Notes under the pieces: generated by a model | What the model saw: the letters and a program-made list of their open reading frames with translations, nothing else | The model's database searches: none | Told to the model about the DNA's origin: nothing | Shown: one piece after another, positions 51,166 through 59,497 of the stretch | How positions within the stretch are numbered: the first letter of the stretch is position 1 | How the letters are laid out: each line of letters begins with the position of its first letter | Assembly: GCF_000093025.1 (NCBI RefSeq) | Contig: NC_014207.1 | Span: 2,356,001-2,420,000, forward strand | Length of the DNA stretch: 64,000 nt | Source: Methylotenera versatilis 301 | GTDB lineage: Bacteria > Pseudomonadota > Gammaproteobacteria > Burkholderiales > Methylophilaceae | Reading direction: 5' to 3' | Program-made: the position numbers and the translations under genes

Positions 51166-51655
51166 TGTTGCTTTATCAAACTTAGCTGCCGAACTAGGCG
51201 CAGCACTTAAAGTGCGAGGCTATACGCTAGCTTTAGCTGAGTCTTGTACAGGTGGCATGGTTGCCGAAGCCGTCACCAGTGTAGCTGGAAGTTCAGCGTG
51301 GTTTGACCGTGGTTTTGTGACTTACAGTAACCAAGCAAAAGTTGAGATGTTGGGAGTATCCACACAAACCTTAGACATCTTTGGTGCTGTAAGCGAACAA
51401 ACCGCCATTGAAATGGCTGTCGGTGCATTAAAAAACAGTCATGCGCAAATGACTGGCAGCATCTCGGGCATTGCTGGCCCAGATGGCGGCACACCTGAAA
51501 AGCCTGTCGGTACCGTTTGTTTTGCTTGGGCTGATGCTCACAAACCCACATCAACGACAACCAAATACTTTAAAGGTAATCGTCAAGAGATCCGTCAACA
51601 AGCCACCATCGAGTTAATGACGGGGCTTATCGACAGGTTAAACGGTAACGATTAG
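51158..51655 (+). CDS. pncC: CinA C-terminal domain protein (nicotinamide-nucleotide amidase)
   Basis: The ATG at 51158 overlaps the pgpA end by eight bases and gives 165 residues. The CinA C-terminal domain is whole: LALAESCTGGMVAEAVTSVAGSSAWFDRGFVTYSNQAKVEMLGV, then GISGIAGPDGGTPEKPVGTV-type sequence. The family deamidates NMN to nicotinate mononucleotide, part of pyridine-nucleotide salvage. The competence-damage N-terminal domain is missing, as in stand-alone PncC. Confidence 0.93.
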   Translation: MDDVALSNLAAELGAALKVRGYTLALAESCTGGMVAEAVTSVAGSSAWFDRGFVTYSNQAKVEMLGVSTQTLDIFGAVSEQTAIEMAVGALKNSHAQMTGSISGIAGPDGGTPEKPVGTVCFAWADAHKPTSTTTKYFKGNRQEIRQQATIELMTGLIDRLNGND

Positions 51656-51665
51656 AGCATTAAAA

Positions 51666-52031
51666 CTAGCGGTGACCGCCATGGCGCCCCTCATCGTGTC
51701 CTCCGCGACTCCAATCGCCTCGATCACCATCGCCATGACCCCAACCATGATGCTCACGGCCTTCGTGACGCCAGCCTCTATCATAATCGCGGTATCCTAC
51801 ATTGTAATACTGGTATGAAACGGCAGGCTGATAATACACAGGTTGCGGAGCACGGTAATAAATGGGCTGACTGTAGTACACCACAGGCGGCGCAGGATAA
51901 TAAGCAACTGGTGGCGCATAGCCATAACCGCCGATGTTAACACCCAAACTAAAAGAATCTCGCGCAGAGGCAGTAGATATAGAAGCCACACCAATGGCTA
52001 AAGCAATAACAGCAGAACGTAATAATTTCAT
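51666..52031 (-). CDS. Exported Tyr/Pro-rich protein with His/Gly-rich tail, unknown function
   Basis: A 121-residue protein with a signal peptide (residues 1-23, cleavage at TASA). A Tyr/Pro-rich middle follows (YPAPPVVYYSQPIYYRAPQ), then a His/Gly/Arg/Asp-rich tail (HEGREHHGWGHGDGDRG). No family is recognised beyond low-complexity exported proteins. His-rich tails often bind metals. It has good start signals. The stop codon faces that of pncC with ten bases between. Confidence 0.7.
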   Translation of the reverse strand: MKLLRSAVIALAIGVASISTASARDSFSLGVNIGGYGYAPPVAYYPAPPVVYYSQPIYYRAPQPVYYQPAVSYQYYNVGYRDYDRGWRHEGREHHGWGHGDGDRGDWSRGGHDEGRHGGHR

Positions 52032-52132
52032 TTTTTATCTCCAATCACAAAATACAGTTTGTGAGATTAAAAAACGTATTAACTTACATTTGGTTGACCT
52101 GATGACTGAATGACTATGAACAATTGCTCAAA

Positions 52133-52558
52133 TTAAGCCAACCAAACTGCAGTTATCAGCAAAAAAAATTGCACAAATACCAATACCAACCCACGGTTAA
52201 ATAGCCTATAACTGCCTTGTAATCTCTCCTCTAAAGCTCTACCTGTCTGATGCTTTGGGTTGATGTTGCTAAGCGCATCATCTAACGCGTTAATCTCAAA
52301 GCTATCCCACTGTTCAAACAAAGTAATATCTATGCGTATACGTAGCGCAAAGTAAAAAACTCCCAAACCCACTGCTAATATTAATATTGCCAACACTTTG
52401 AGTGGCAACTCAGGTGTATATATGAAAGCAACGATTGCAAGCAGATTATTCGCCAAAGCAAGCAGCTCGGCTAATTTAAATGCTTTGAGCAGAGACAGAA
52501 TCACGCTTAATTTTGCATGCACTTTAGGCTTAGTGTGGCTTAACTCAGAATCACTCAT
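52133..52558 (-). CDS. Small membrane protein, last gene of the ynb-like cluster
   Basis: A 141-residue protein with about three hydrophobic helices (about 38-50, 52-75 and 118-140) and a short cytoplasmic N-terminus. No family is recognised. The ATG lies one base after the stop codon of the PAP2/phosphatase gene, so it is translationally coupled and part of the operon. Between the second and third helices is an acidic loop (about 80-115) with Arg/Glu-rich sequence. It may be an accessory subunit or regulator. Confidence 0.7.
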   Translation of the reverse strand: MSDSELSHTKPKVHAKLSVILSLLKAFKLAELLALANNLLAIVAFIYTPELPLKVLAILILAVGLGVFYFALRIRIDITLFEQWDSFEINALDDALSNINPKHQTGRALEERLQGSYRLFNRGLVLVFVQFFLLITAVWLA

Positions 52559-52559
52559 C

Positions 52560-53897
52560 TCAATCCAACTCTTTTAGCGCTTGTTCGATATTAGCTTCAT
52601 GCTCTTTGCTTAAAACTACACCTACTCTCTTAGTATCTATCATAGCAATGGCCTGTTGAACACTATCAGCATGCCCACGCCAAACTAGCCAGCAAGCTAC
52701 TACACTGCTACTTCGCGACAATCCCAAAGCACAGTGCACCAACACGTCACCTTGCTGTTGTGTACGCTCTAACCAACGCACTGCACGGACTAGGGTTTTC
52801 GGCTTAGGTGGCGTTAAATCTAAAACTGGCAGATATTTTTGAATTGGGGCCTTAAGTACAGAAGCTGGAAACTCATTGGTTAAATCCATCACACCATGCC
52901 AATTTATGCCAAGATTGCTCACTGCAGTTCTTGGAAAGGCTCCCAGCCACACATTACTATGAATTTTATTGGGTAAAAATCGACGCTTGGTATACATGCG
53001 ATAGCTACACCAACTTAAAAATAAATACGGTGCCAATAAAAATTTGGCTGGCCAACGCATATTGCCACGCCTGACGGATAGGCTATCCCGCTGAAATACC
53101 TGTTGCTCAAATCCTAAATATGCAAAACTTATGAGCGTTAATGCAATAGTCGTCCACATAAAAATAGCCGCGAGTAAAACTGAAACCTGATGAGCAAGCA
53201 TTGATGCAACTATCGTGCATGCGGCTAATAGACCATAGCGCATTGCTAGCCGCCTCATTTGCGCAGTTGGTTTCTGCCAACGCCATGAGAATGGCTGATC
53301 TGGAATCAGATACAAACAAGCAACGCCCACCAAAGCACCTGTCCAAACATCAATAAAATGATGCTGATAAACCAGCAGCACAGAAGCGGCAATGGCAAAA
53401 AACCAAATGTGCAAAGCCATACGCGCAAAGCCTTGCAGGCGCTTAGCGTACAACTCCCACAAGACTATCAGCAGACTGATATGTAATGAGGGTGCTTGGT
53501 TATAGGGCTTATCAAACCCCAGCAAAATCGCCTGCAACGCTCCATTAAAACCGTCTGCTTTAGGCACTTCAAAAGAGAATTGCAGCGGATACAGCAAAAA
53601 GCCGATAAGCGAAACTACCGTTGCCAGCAAGAGCCTGAGCGCATGTCTATCCAGCGCGCTACGCTTACGAAACAAAAATAGCGACGCTGCGTAAAATGCA
53701 TCAATCGACATATAAGGCAACATCAGCCATGGCACAAATGGTAATTGATGCTCCCAAGCTTCAACCATCACGCCTAAATCGCTACGCCCGCTGGTGTAGT
53801 AATTCACCCAGCCATAACTTAGAAAGAAAAATGGACCGAGAAGCGCTAGCCAAATGGCGCCGCGCTTCCATAAGATAGGTGATTGATTGATTTGCAT
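52560..53897 (-). CDS. PAP2/dual-specificity phosphatase fusion (YnbD-like)
   Basis: A 445-residue membrane protein. The N-terminal part (about 1-240) is a PAP2-type phosphatase with about seven helices. PSLHIS is its second motif and HHFIDVWTG the third, and the first motif (KxxxxxxRP) is poorly conserved or absent. The C-terminal part (about 300-445) is a dual-specificity phosphatase with the P-loop VHCALGLSRSSS (Cys about 388). NCBI names this architecture phosphatase PAP2/dual specificity phosphatase; E. coli YnbD has it. Such phosphatases could remove phosphate from a phosphatidyl-polyol phosphate, as PTPMT1 does. It lies five bases after the hydrolase-methyltransferase gene. Confidence 0.85.
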   Translation of the reverse strand: MQINQSPILWKRGAIWLALLGPFFFLSYGWVNYYTSGRSDLGVMVEAWEHQLPFVPWLMLPYMSIDAFYAASLFLFRKRSALDRHALRLLLATVVSLIGFLLYPLQFSFEVPKADGFNGALQAILLGFDKPYNQAPSLHISLLIVLWELYAKRLQGFARMALHIWFFAIAASVLLVYQHHFIDVWTGALVGVACLYLIPDQPFSWRWQKPTAQMRRLAMRYGLLAACTIVASMLAHQVSVLLAAIFMWTTIALTLISFAYLGFEQQVFQRDSLSVRRGNMRWPAKFLLAPYLFLSWCSYRMYTKRRFLPNKIHSNVWLGAFPRTAVSNLGINWHGVMDLTNEFPASVLKAPIQKYLPVLDLTPPKPKTLVRAVRWLERTQQQGDVLVHCALGLSRSSSVVACWLVWRGHADSVQQAIAMIDTKRVGVVLSKEHEANIEQALKELD

Positions 53898-53902
53898 AGA
53901 CT

Positions 53903-55690
53903 TTAGCGACGTTTTGCTAGAGATACACTAAATATGCCCCAAGTATCGGTCAATTGGTCAATCTTCTCAAACCCTGCTGCTGCAACTAATTGATCCATCT
54001 CACGTTGCGTGCGCCTGCGCATTACCCACGCTTTATTTTGGCGATGACTGGTTAATGTTCGCGCAATCAATTCCAACTGTGGATGCCATGGTTGATTGGT
54101 ATAGACTAAGTATCCATCGTCTTCTAAAGCTGCATGAACGCCTTTTAGCGAGGTTTGTATTAACGAATTTTCAGGAAATAATTCATATAAGCCAGACACA
54201 ATCGCCAATGTTGGTTTAGGCGTAACTGCTGCAATTGAAGCTGCATCAAACGCATCGGCTAATTCAAATTGAGCTGTATTTTCTAAACTATGCTGCTTAA
54301 TCATTGCACGCCCAGCCGTCACATTCAGCTCACTATAATCACGCATTAATACGTGGTCAGCTTTTACTGCAAGCGCTGCATCTAAAACATAACGACCATG
54401 CCCAGCTGCAATATCCATCATACGCACTGGCTTTTGTGCTGCTCGTAAGAGTGCTGCGGCTTTAGCCAACATCGCTTCATTATGTATTTTACGTACACGA
54501 ATGCCGCGCCAGCCTATGGCATTGAGGTAAGTACGGTCGATAATTTCACCCAAAGCGCCGCCAACAAATGTTCTGCTTCGGGCTTTATTTTCGTACACAT
54601 AATCCAGCGTGCTGCCTGAATCAAAGCCAGTATCCACGCTCAGTTTCAAGCCATGGGACATATTGCTGCCAAATCGAATGTTAGCTCGGGTAGCTGCAAA
54701 ATATAGGTTTTTCAGGCTAAACGTAGGTAAAGGCTTTTTCAGTTGCTCGGCTTCGTCAAAGGTATAGCCTGAAAGGTCTGCGTTGGTTAAACTAGGTTCA
54801 GCAAATGCTGTTGAAAACTGTTTTTCTATAAACTCACGCGCCTTCGCCAATGGTAAATGACGATCTTTTTCACCCAGTGTATCGTGAAAAAAGCCTTCAA
54901 ACTCGTGATACTCTTTACTGCTAGCACCTAACTTTTCATATAAGTCTTTGACTGGTTGTTGGTGCACCACCCAATCACTACCTGACACTAAAAACTGCGT
55001 TGGCGTGGTAATTGCCGCCGCATCTTTTACCAAACGCTCGGCAGTATCATACAATTCCAGCAAAATATTCACTGCAATTGGACGGGTAATTAATGGGTCA
55101 TTGTCGTATGAGGCTATGCGTGTTTCATCGTGGGTTAACCATTTGGCTTTTACATAAGAGTTCACAAAAGCCAGAGCAGGCACTAATTTTGTTAGTCCTA
55201 GAGCTTGCATTAGAGCAAGAGAAGCGCGAGCAAACGGCACATACAATTTCACCTTAAGCGCTGGTGAAGCCAATACCAAACTGCGAATATTCGGCGCGTA
55301 ATCATGTACCCAAGCTGCGGCAATCACCCCTCCGACGCTTTGTGCAATCACAGAAATATCTTCCATCTCAAAACCATGTTTGCTGCAAATATGCCGCGCA
55401 AACACATCTGCATCTTTGACCAGCACGCCAAAATTTTCTGCATATCCACGTACGCCTGGAGACTTACCTAAACCACGAGCGTCCCAAGCGAAACAATCGT
55501 ACTCTGGCATATTTAAGCCATCTACCACATCTTGCTGACGGCCAGAATGCTCATGCCCACGATGGAATAAAATGATTGCTCGTTTGTTATTACCCTGCTG
55601 CTGACTTGGCCAATGGCGATAAAAAATCTCAGCACCATCTATCGCGGTAAAGGTATGCTCTTCTGCTACTCTAATCATGACAAATTCCAT
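53903..55690 (-). CDS. Alpha/beta-hydrolase and SAM-methyltransferase fusion (YnbC-like)
   Basis: A 595-residue bifunctional protein. The hydrolase half (1-300) resembles serine aminopeptidase S33/monoglyceride lipase: FHRGHEHSGRQQ oxyanion region, AQSVGG with the nucleophile Ser (the first Gly of GxSxG is Ala), and the catalytic His in FFHDTLG. The methyltransferase half (about 330-590) has MMDIAAGHGRYVLDAAL as SAM motif I. Residues 310-420 between them are a variable part. The same fusion occurs in E. coli YnbC. The likely substrate is a lipid or acylglycerol-type molecule, as judged by the cluster. An inverted repeat and a REP doublet lie upstream, so it may have its own promoter. Confidence 0.87.
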   Translation of the reverse strand: MEFVMIRVAEEHTFTAIDGAEIFYRHWPSQQQGNNKRAIILFHRGHEHSGRQQDVVDGLNMPEYDCFAWDARGLGKSPGVRGYAENFGVLVKDADVFARHICSKHGFEMEDISVIAQSVGGVIAAAWVHDYAPNIRSLVLASPALKVKLYVPFARASLALMQALGLTKLVPALAFVNSYVKAKWLTHDETRIASYDNDPLITRPIAVNILLELYDTAERLVKDAAAITTPTQFLVSGSDWVVHQQPVKDLYEKLGASSKEYHEFEGFFHDTLGEKDRHLPLAKAREFIEKQFSTAFAEPSLTNADLSGYTFDEAEQLKKPLPTFSLKNLYFAATRANIRFGSNMSHGLKLSVDTGFDSGSTLDYVYENKARSRTFVGGALGEIIDRTYLNAIGWRGIRVRKIHNEAMLAKAAALLRAAQKPVRMMDIAAGHGRYVLDAALAVKADHVLMRDYSELNVTAGRAMIKQHSLENTAQFELADAFDAASIAAVTPKPTLAIVSGLYELFPENSLIQTSLKGVHAALEDDGYLVYTNQPWHPQLELIARTLTSHRQNKAWVMRRRTQREMDQLVAAAGFEKIDQLTDTWGIFSVSLAKRR

Positions 55691-55724
55691 TTATTGAGGT
55701 TTTAACTAAAAAACATTTTACAAC

Positions 55725-55744
55725 ATAACTATATAATTAGTTAT
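55725..55744. promoter_or_regulatory. Inverted repeat upstream of the YnbC-like gene
   Basis: ATAACTA, six bases, then TAGTTAT. It lies 35-54 bases upstream of the start codon in the minus direction. The central TATAAT reads as a minus-10 box on the plus strand only. It may be an operator, with no known regulator. Confidence 0.35.
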
Positions 55745-55832
55745 TTAGTTTTATGTGTCAAGCGCTTTGTAAAAATGCTTTAAGTTGATATTGAACAGCA
55801 ACTCAGATATATAAAACTTGAACTCCCTTTTT

Positions 55833-55905
55833 CCGTCATTCCCGCGTAGGCGGGAATCAAGTCAGTGCAGATTAGCCTAGATTCCCGCCTACGCGGGAAT
55901 GACGG
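55833..55905. repeat. Paired REP-like palindromes (doublet), GIY-YIG-free form of the element
   Basis: Two perfect inverted 26-base copies (55833-55858 and 55880-55905), outer ends CCGTCATTCCCGCG and CGCGGGAATGACGG, separated by 21 bases. Bases next to the inner ends (AAGTCA on the left, AGCCTA on the right) match those inside the ends of the GIY-YIG unit at 24.1-24.4 kb, inverted. The doublet can fold into a long hairpin. It lies between the NTF2-fold and YnbC-like genes. Confidence 0.9.
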
Positions 55906-55966
55906 TTAAGGAATATATTCGTGAGTAATTGAATGGCAACTACTTTGTATTAAATGCTCGTAAGAA

Positions 55967-56572
55967 TTATGATTTTTTTCGACGTAAAAACACCATGCCC
56001 AGCACGCCTAGCAGCAAGCCAAGCACTAAACCGCCTACAGCATAATATTTAGTCGAATCTTTAACTGCCGCAAAAATAGGATTGTCATAAAAGTTTGTAC
56101 CTATATGCAAAGCTAGAATGCGCCATTTACCATCAGCTTCTTTAATCACCGTGGCGGTCCAGCGTGTTTTCATGGCTAAATTGCGGCCATCCACTAATTG
56201 ATAGTTTTCTGTACCAGACCCATAAACCAATCCCCAACTTGGGTTTGCGGGGTCACCATATAAGTCGGTTAAAGCATCTGGCGTTAACTTAATGTCTAAT
56301 TTTTTTAAATAGCCACCTTTGCCAAACCAGTCTTTAAAGTAAGCATCTATGCCATCTGGTGTAGAAATTACATTTTGGTTGATGGTGGTTATTTTTAACT
56401 TGTCATCAAAATACTGTTTTAAATCACCATATTTTTCAGTATTAATCGCCTTTTCTATGCCTTGCAATAACCCGCGCAGCTCCTCATGTATCGCGTGGTT
56501 AGGCTCTTCAGTGGCAGCAAAGCTCGTGCTATTCATTAACAAGCAAACGATTATTAGTAATTTCTTCAACAT
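55967..56572 (-). CDS. Exported NTF2/SnoaL-fold protein with C-terminal membrane anchor
   Basis: A 201-residue protein. The signal peptide (1-19) ends in SFAA, then an NTF2-like domain (about 25-160) has the pattern LRGLLQGIEKAINTEKYGDLKQYFDDKLKITT, a middle with GLVYGSG and the final strand WRILALHIG. A final helix (about 175-195) plus RRKKS tail anchors it in the inner membrane with the domain in the periplasm. NTF2-fold domains often bind small molecules or lipids. It is inserted between the CdsA-like and YnbC-like genes, 62 bases after the former. E. coli ynbABCD has no such gene, as far as I recall. Confidence 0.78.
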   Translation of the reverse strand: MLKKLLIIVCLLMNSTSFAATEEPNHAIHEELRGLLQGIEKAINTEKYGDLKQYFDDKLKITTINQNVISTPDGIDAYFKDWFGKGGYLKKLDIKLTPDALTDLYGDPANPSWGLVYGSGTENYQLVDGRNLAMKTRWTATVIKEADGKWRILALHIGTNFYDNPIFAAVKDSTKYYAVGGLVLGLLLGVLGMVFLRRKKS

Positions 56573-56634
56573 ACGATCAATCTCCCTTTACATGATGCAA
56601 ATTTTAAATTTGCTGTTTCACAAAATCTGTCGCT

Positions 56635-57561
56635 TCAATAGTGCAGATAATACACAAAATGAAAAAACAATGGCGCGGTATAGGTCAGACTGTCAACACG
56701 GTCGAGAATACCACCGTGACCTGGAATCAGATTGCCCGTATCTTTAATACCCAAGTCGCGTTTCACGGCTGAAATACTCACATCTCCCACAAATCCAGCT
56801 AATCCAATCAGCACGCCTGCTGCAAGTGGCTCCCAACCGACCAGCGGCGTTAAATAAGGCGCTAGCAGCCATGACAACATGGTCGTTGTTACGATTCCGC
56901 CGAGTAAACCACCTAAGGTTTTATTGGGGCTAACCTTGGGAATCACTTTAATACTACCCAGCAATTTACCCCACACATACTGCATGATGTCGTTAAATTG
57001 CGTAAGAAACACCAAAAACAAAAGTATGCCCGCGCTACCAGCCGCTGGATTAACCTGATTAGGCAATGCAAGTAAATACGCCGCATGCGAGAGTAAAAAT
57101 ACCGTTGTCATCAAACCCCAGTGCAAAGTGCCTGCGGCCTTCAAAAATCCTTGTGTTTCGCCTTCTATCAGCATGCGAAGCGGCATCAGCAAAAACATAT
57201 AGACAGGAATAAAAATGATAAACATGCCATACCAACCCAGCCAAACCCACAAATACTGTAGCGGAATGGCGAGATACGCCCATAGCAACACACGTTTATC
57301 GGCGCTTCTAGTAGGAATAATACTGAGATATTCTTTTAGCGCTAAAAAGCTCACTAGCACGAAAAATAACACACCCAACGTACGGTTCACGGCAATGGCT
57401 AAAATAAACAATCCTGCCATCATCCACCAAGAGCGCATGCGCAAACCAAGTTCATGGTCAGACGCACTTGGGCGAAATACTCGTTTAAGCCAAATAATCA
57501 GCGTGCCTGTGATAAGTACAATGACTACTCCCCACAAAGCAATCTGCAAATTAATCGGCAT
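56635..57561 (-). CDS. Phosphatidate cytidylyltransferase (CdsA family, YnbB-like)
   Basis: A 308-residue membrane protein with about eight helices and the full CdsA signature near the C-terminus, SAVKRDLGIKDTGNLIPGHGG then ILDRVDSL. It makes CDP-diacylglycerol from phosphatidate and CTP. Placed beside a CDP-alcohol phosphatidyltransferase and overlapping it by 11 bases, it probably provides substrate to that enzyme. The main housekeeping cdsA is not in the window, so this could be a paralogue like E. coli ynbB. Confidence 0.88.
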   Translation of the reverse strand: MPINLQIALWGVVIVLITGTLIIWLKRVFRPSASDHELGLRMRSWWMMAGLFILAIAVNRTLGVLFFVLVSFLALKEYLSIIPTRSADKRVLLWAYLAIPLQYLWVWLGWYGMFIIFIPVYMFLLMPLRMLIEGETQGFLKAAGTLHWGLMTTVFLLSHAAYLLALPNQVNPAAGSAGILLFLVFLTQFNDIMQYVWGKLLGSIKVIPKVSPNKTLGGLLGGIVTTTMLSWLLAPYLTPLVGWEPLAAGVLIGLAGFVGDVSISAVKRDLGIKDTGNLIPGHGGILDRVDSLTYTAPLFFHFVYYLHY

Positions 57562-58192
57562 GCAGAGCCTTTGCAGTTTCTTTCAATGCGCCTCTAGCAC
57601 GATTGAAAATCGTCATTACCAATAGCAACAGCATTACGACGAACAACCAGTTCACCCAGCCGCCAAACGGCATGCCTATGCCAAGCGCCAGAGCGACTGC
57701 GCCTAACCAGAATGCACGGTCACTTTTACCCATAGGCCCTTGGTACTGGCGTGTTGCGCCAATCTGCACGGCAACCACACCCATCATTTCGCTGATAGTC
57801 GCCAGTAGTACTAGCAACACGATCAAGCTTGCACAGATGCGAGGCAGCAAAGCTAAAGGCAAATACAAGGCAGCATCAGCAACCACATCGCCCAATTCAT
57901 TCAATATTGCGCCTAATTTAGATTGTTGAGCATGCTCACGAGCTAACATGCCATCTATCGCATTCAAACCCATACGCAAAAACAGCACTAAAGGTAGAGC
58001 CAACAAAGGCCAAGTGGCATCAGGCTGCCAAGCAATTAAAGCCCCGCCGATAAAGGATAAAATCACTGCTGCAATAGTCACCTGATTGGCAGTAACACCC
58101 GCACGCGCAAGAGCATTGACAATAGGTCTTAACAAGGCTTGAAATCGTGGTTTTAAATCGTATATCGAAGGCAAAATAATTTCCTCATTCAT
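57551..58192 (-). CDS. CDP-alcohol phosphatidyltransferase (YnbA-like), variant motif
   Basis: A 213-residue membrane protein with about five helices. The catalytic motif is LNAIDGMLAREHAQ...LGAILNELGDVVAD. Compared with the consensus DxxDGxxAR...GxxxDxxxD, the first Asp is Asn and the third Asp is Asn. Two Asp of four remain. The pattern NAIDGMLAR and NELGD seems conserved in this branch, so it may use a different metal geometry. The family joins CDP-diacylglycerol with an alcohol or polyol phosphate. It is the first gene of the cluster and overlaps the CdsA gene by 11 bases. Confidence 0.88.
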   Translation of the reverse strand: MNEEIILPSIYDLKPRFQALLRPIVNALARAGVTANQVTIAAVILSFIGGALIAWQPDATWPLLALPLVLFLRMGLNAIDGMLAREHAQQSKLGAILNELGDVVADAALYLPLALLPRICASLIVLLVLLATISEMMGVVAVQIGATRQYQGPMGKSDRAFWLGAVALALGIGMPFGGWVNWLFVVMLLLLVMTIFNRARGALKETAKALHAD

Positions 58193-58288
58193 TTAGATTT
58201 TTATTATTCGTAGGAGACATTATGCCATCGCCTAGAGGACAAAGCACAATTCAGCTATGGTGCAGAGTTTTTAGCATATGCAAAAACT

Positions 58289-58304
58289 AAATGCATACGC
58301 ATTT
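58289..58304. promoter_or_regulatory. Short inverted repeat upstream of recA
   Basis: AAATGC, four bases, then GCATTT, about 135 bases before the recA start. I do not find a CTGT-N8-ACAG LexA box. It may be an operator of another kind or a chance repeat. Confidence 0.25.
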
Positions 58305-58437
58305 GTCAGTAAAACAATAATTTACAAATACTTAATTCACATTTAATCGTAATCTAAAGCCACTAGAGCCTTACTTTAGGGGCAAATTTATGGAATAATC
58401 ATGCGATTAACTTAGCAACAAAATTCAAAGGCGATAC

Positions 58438-59466
58438 ATGGACGATAATAAAAGCAAAGCACTGAGCGCGGCACTTGCACAAATTGAAAAACAATTTGGT
58501 AAAGGCTCCATTATGCGCATGGGCGACGGCAATATTGGTGAAGATATTCAAGCAGTTTCAACAGGTTCATTGGGCCTTGATATTGCCTTAGGCATTGGCG
58601 GTTTACCACGCGGCCGTGTGATTGAAATTTACGGTCCAGAATCATCAGGTAAAACTACATTAACCCTTTCAGTGATTGCACAAATGCAAAAATCTGGCGG
58701 TGTAGCAGCGTTTATCGATGCTGAGCATGCACTTGATCCACAATACGCTGCAAAGCTAGGCGTAAACGTGCCAGATTTATTGATTTCACAGCCAGATACT
58801 GGTGAGCAAGCATTAGAAATCGTGGATATGTTAGTGCGTTCAGGCTCAGTTGACATTGTAGTCATCGACTCTGTTGCAGCGCTTACACCACGTGCCGAAA
58901 TTGAAGGCGAAATGGGCGATTCACACATGGGTTTACAAGCGCGCTTAATGAGCCAAGCTTTGCGTAAACTCACAGGTAACATCAAACGTACCAACACCAT
59001 GGTGATTTTCATTAACCAAATTCGTATGAAAATTGGCGTGATGTTTGGTAACCCAGAAACGACCACTGGTGGTAACGCACTTAAATTCTACGCTTCTGTG
59101 CGTTTAGACATTCGCCGCACCGGCGCGATTAAAAAAGGTGACGAAGTCATTGGTTCAGAAACACGCGTAAAAGTGATTAAAAACAAAGTCGCGCCACCGT
59201 TCAAACAAGCTGAATTTGATATTCTTTATGGCGAAGGCATCTCACGTGAAGGCGAGATTATTGAGCTGGGCGCAAACCTGAAAATGGTTGAAAAAGCAGG
59301 TTCTTGGTATAGCTACAACGGTGAAAAAATCGGCCAAGGTAAAGACAATGCCCGCGAATTCCTAAGATCTAACCCAGCCATCGCTAATGAAATCGACGCA
59401 AAAATCCGCGCCAATATGAAGTCATTAAGCGAAGCAATGCCTGCGGTACGCTCTGAAGAAGATTAA
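58438..59466 (+). CDS. recA: Recombinase RecA
   Basis: A 342-residue recombinase. Walker A GPESSGKT (66-73), [24 protein letters not shown] (Walker B), the MAW-type [28 protein letters not shown] and the L2 loop [19 protein letters not shown] are complete. It forms filaments on single-stranded DNA, drives strand exchange and triggers LexA self-cleavage. It is followed by recX, 31 bases downstream. Confidence 0.98.
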   Translation: MDDNKSKALSAALAQIEKQFGKGSIMRMGDGNIGEDIQAVSTGSLGLDIALGIGGLPRGRVIEIYGPESSGKTTLTLSVIAQMQKSGGVAAFIDAEHALDPQYAAKLGVNVPDLLISQPDTGEQALEIVDMLVRSGSVDIVVIDSVAALTPRAEIEGEMGDSHMGLQARLMSQALRKLTGNIKRTNTMVIFINQIRMKIGVMFGNPETTTGGNALKFYASVRLDIRRTGAIKKGDEVIGSETRVKVIKNKVAPPFKQAEFDILYGEGISREGEIIELGANLKMVEKAGSWYSYNGEKIGQGKDNAREFLRSNPAIANEIDAKIRANMKSLSEAMPAVRSEED

Positions 59467-59497
59467 GCATTCATTAAATCTGTAACGAGGTTGCGCA

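Noticed and set aside
24068-55905. The recurring palindromes as a possible CRISPR array
   Set aside because: There are five copies at three loci far apart, with no regular spacers and no cas genes. They are dispersed REP-like repeats.
58199-58437. A LexA (SOS) box before recA
   Set aside because: I found no CTGT-N8-ACAG or near match, only the inverted repeat at 58289-58304. A different LexA motif cannot be excluded.
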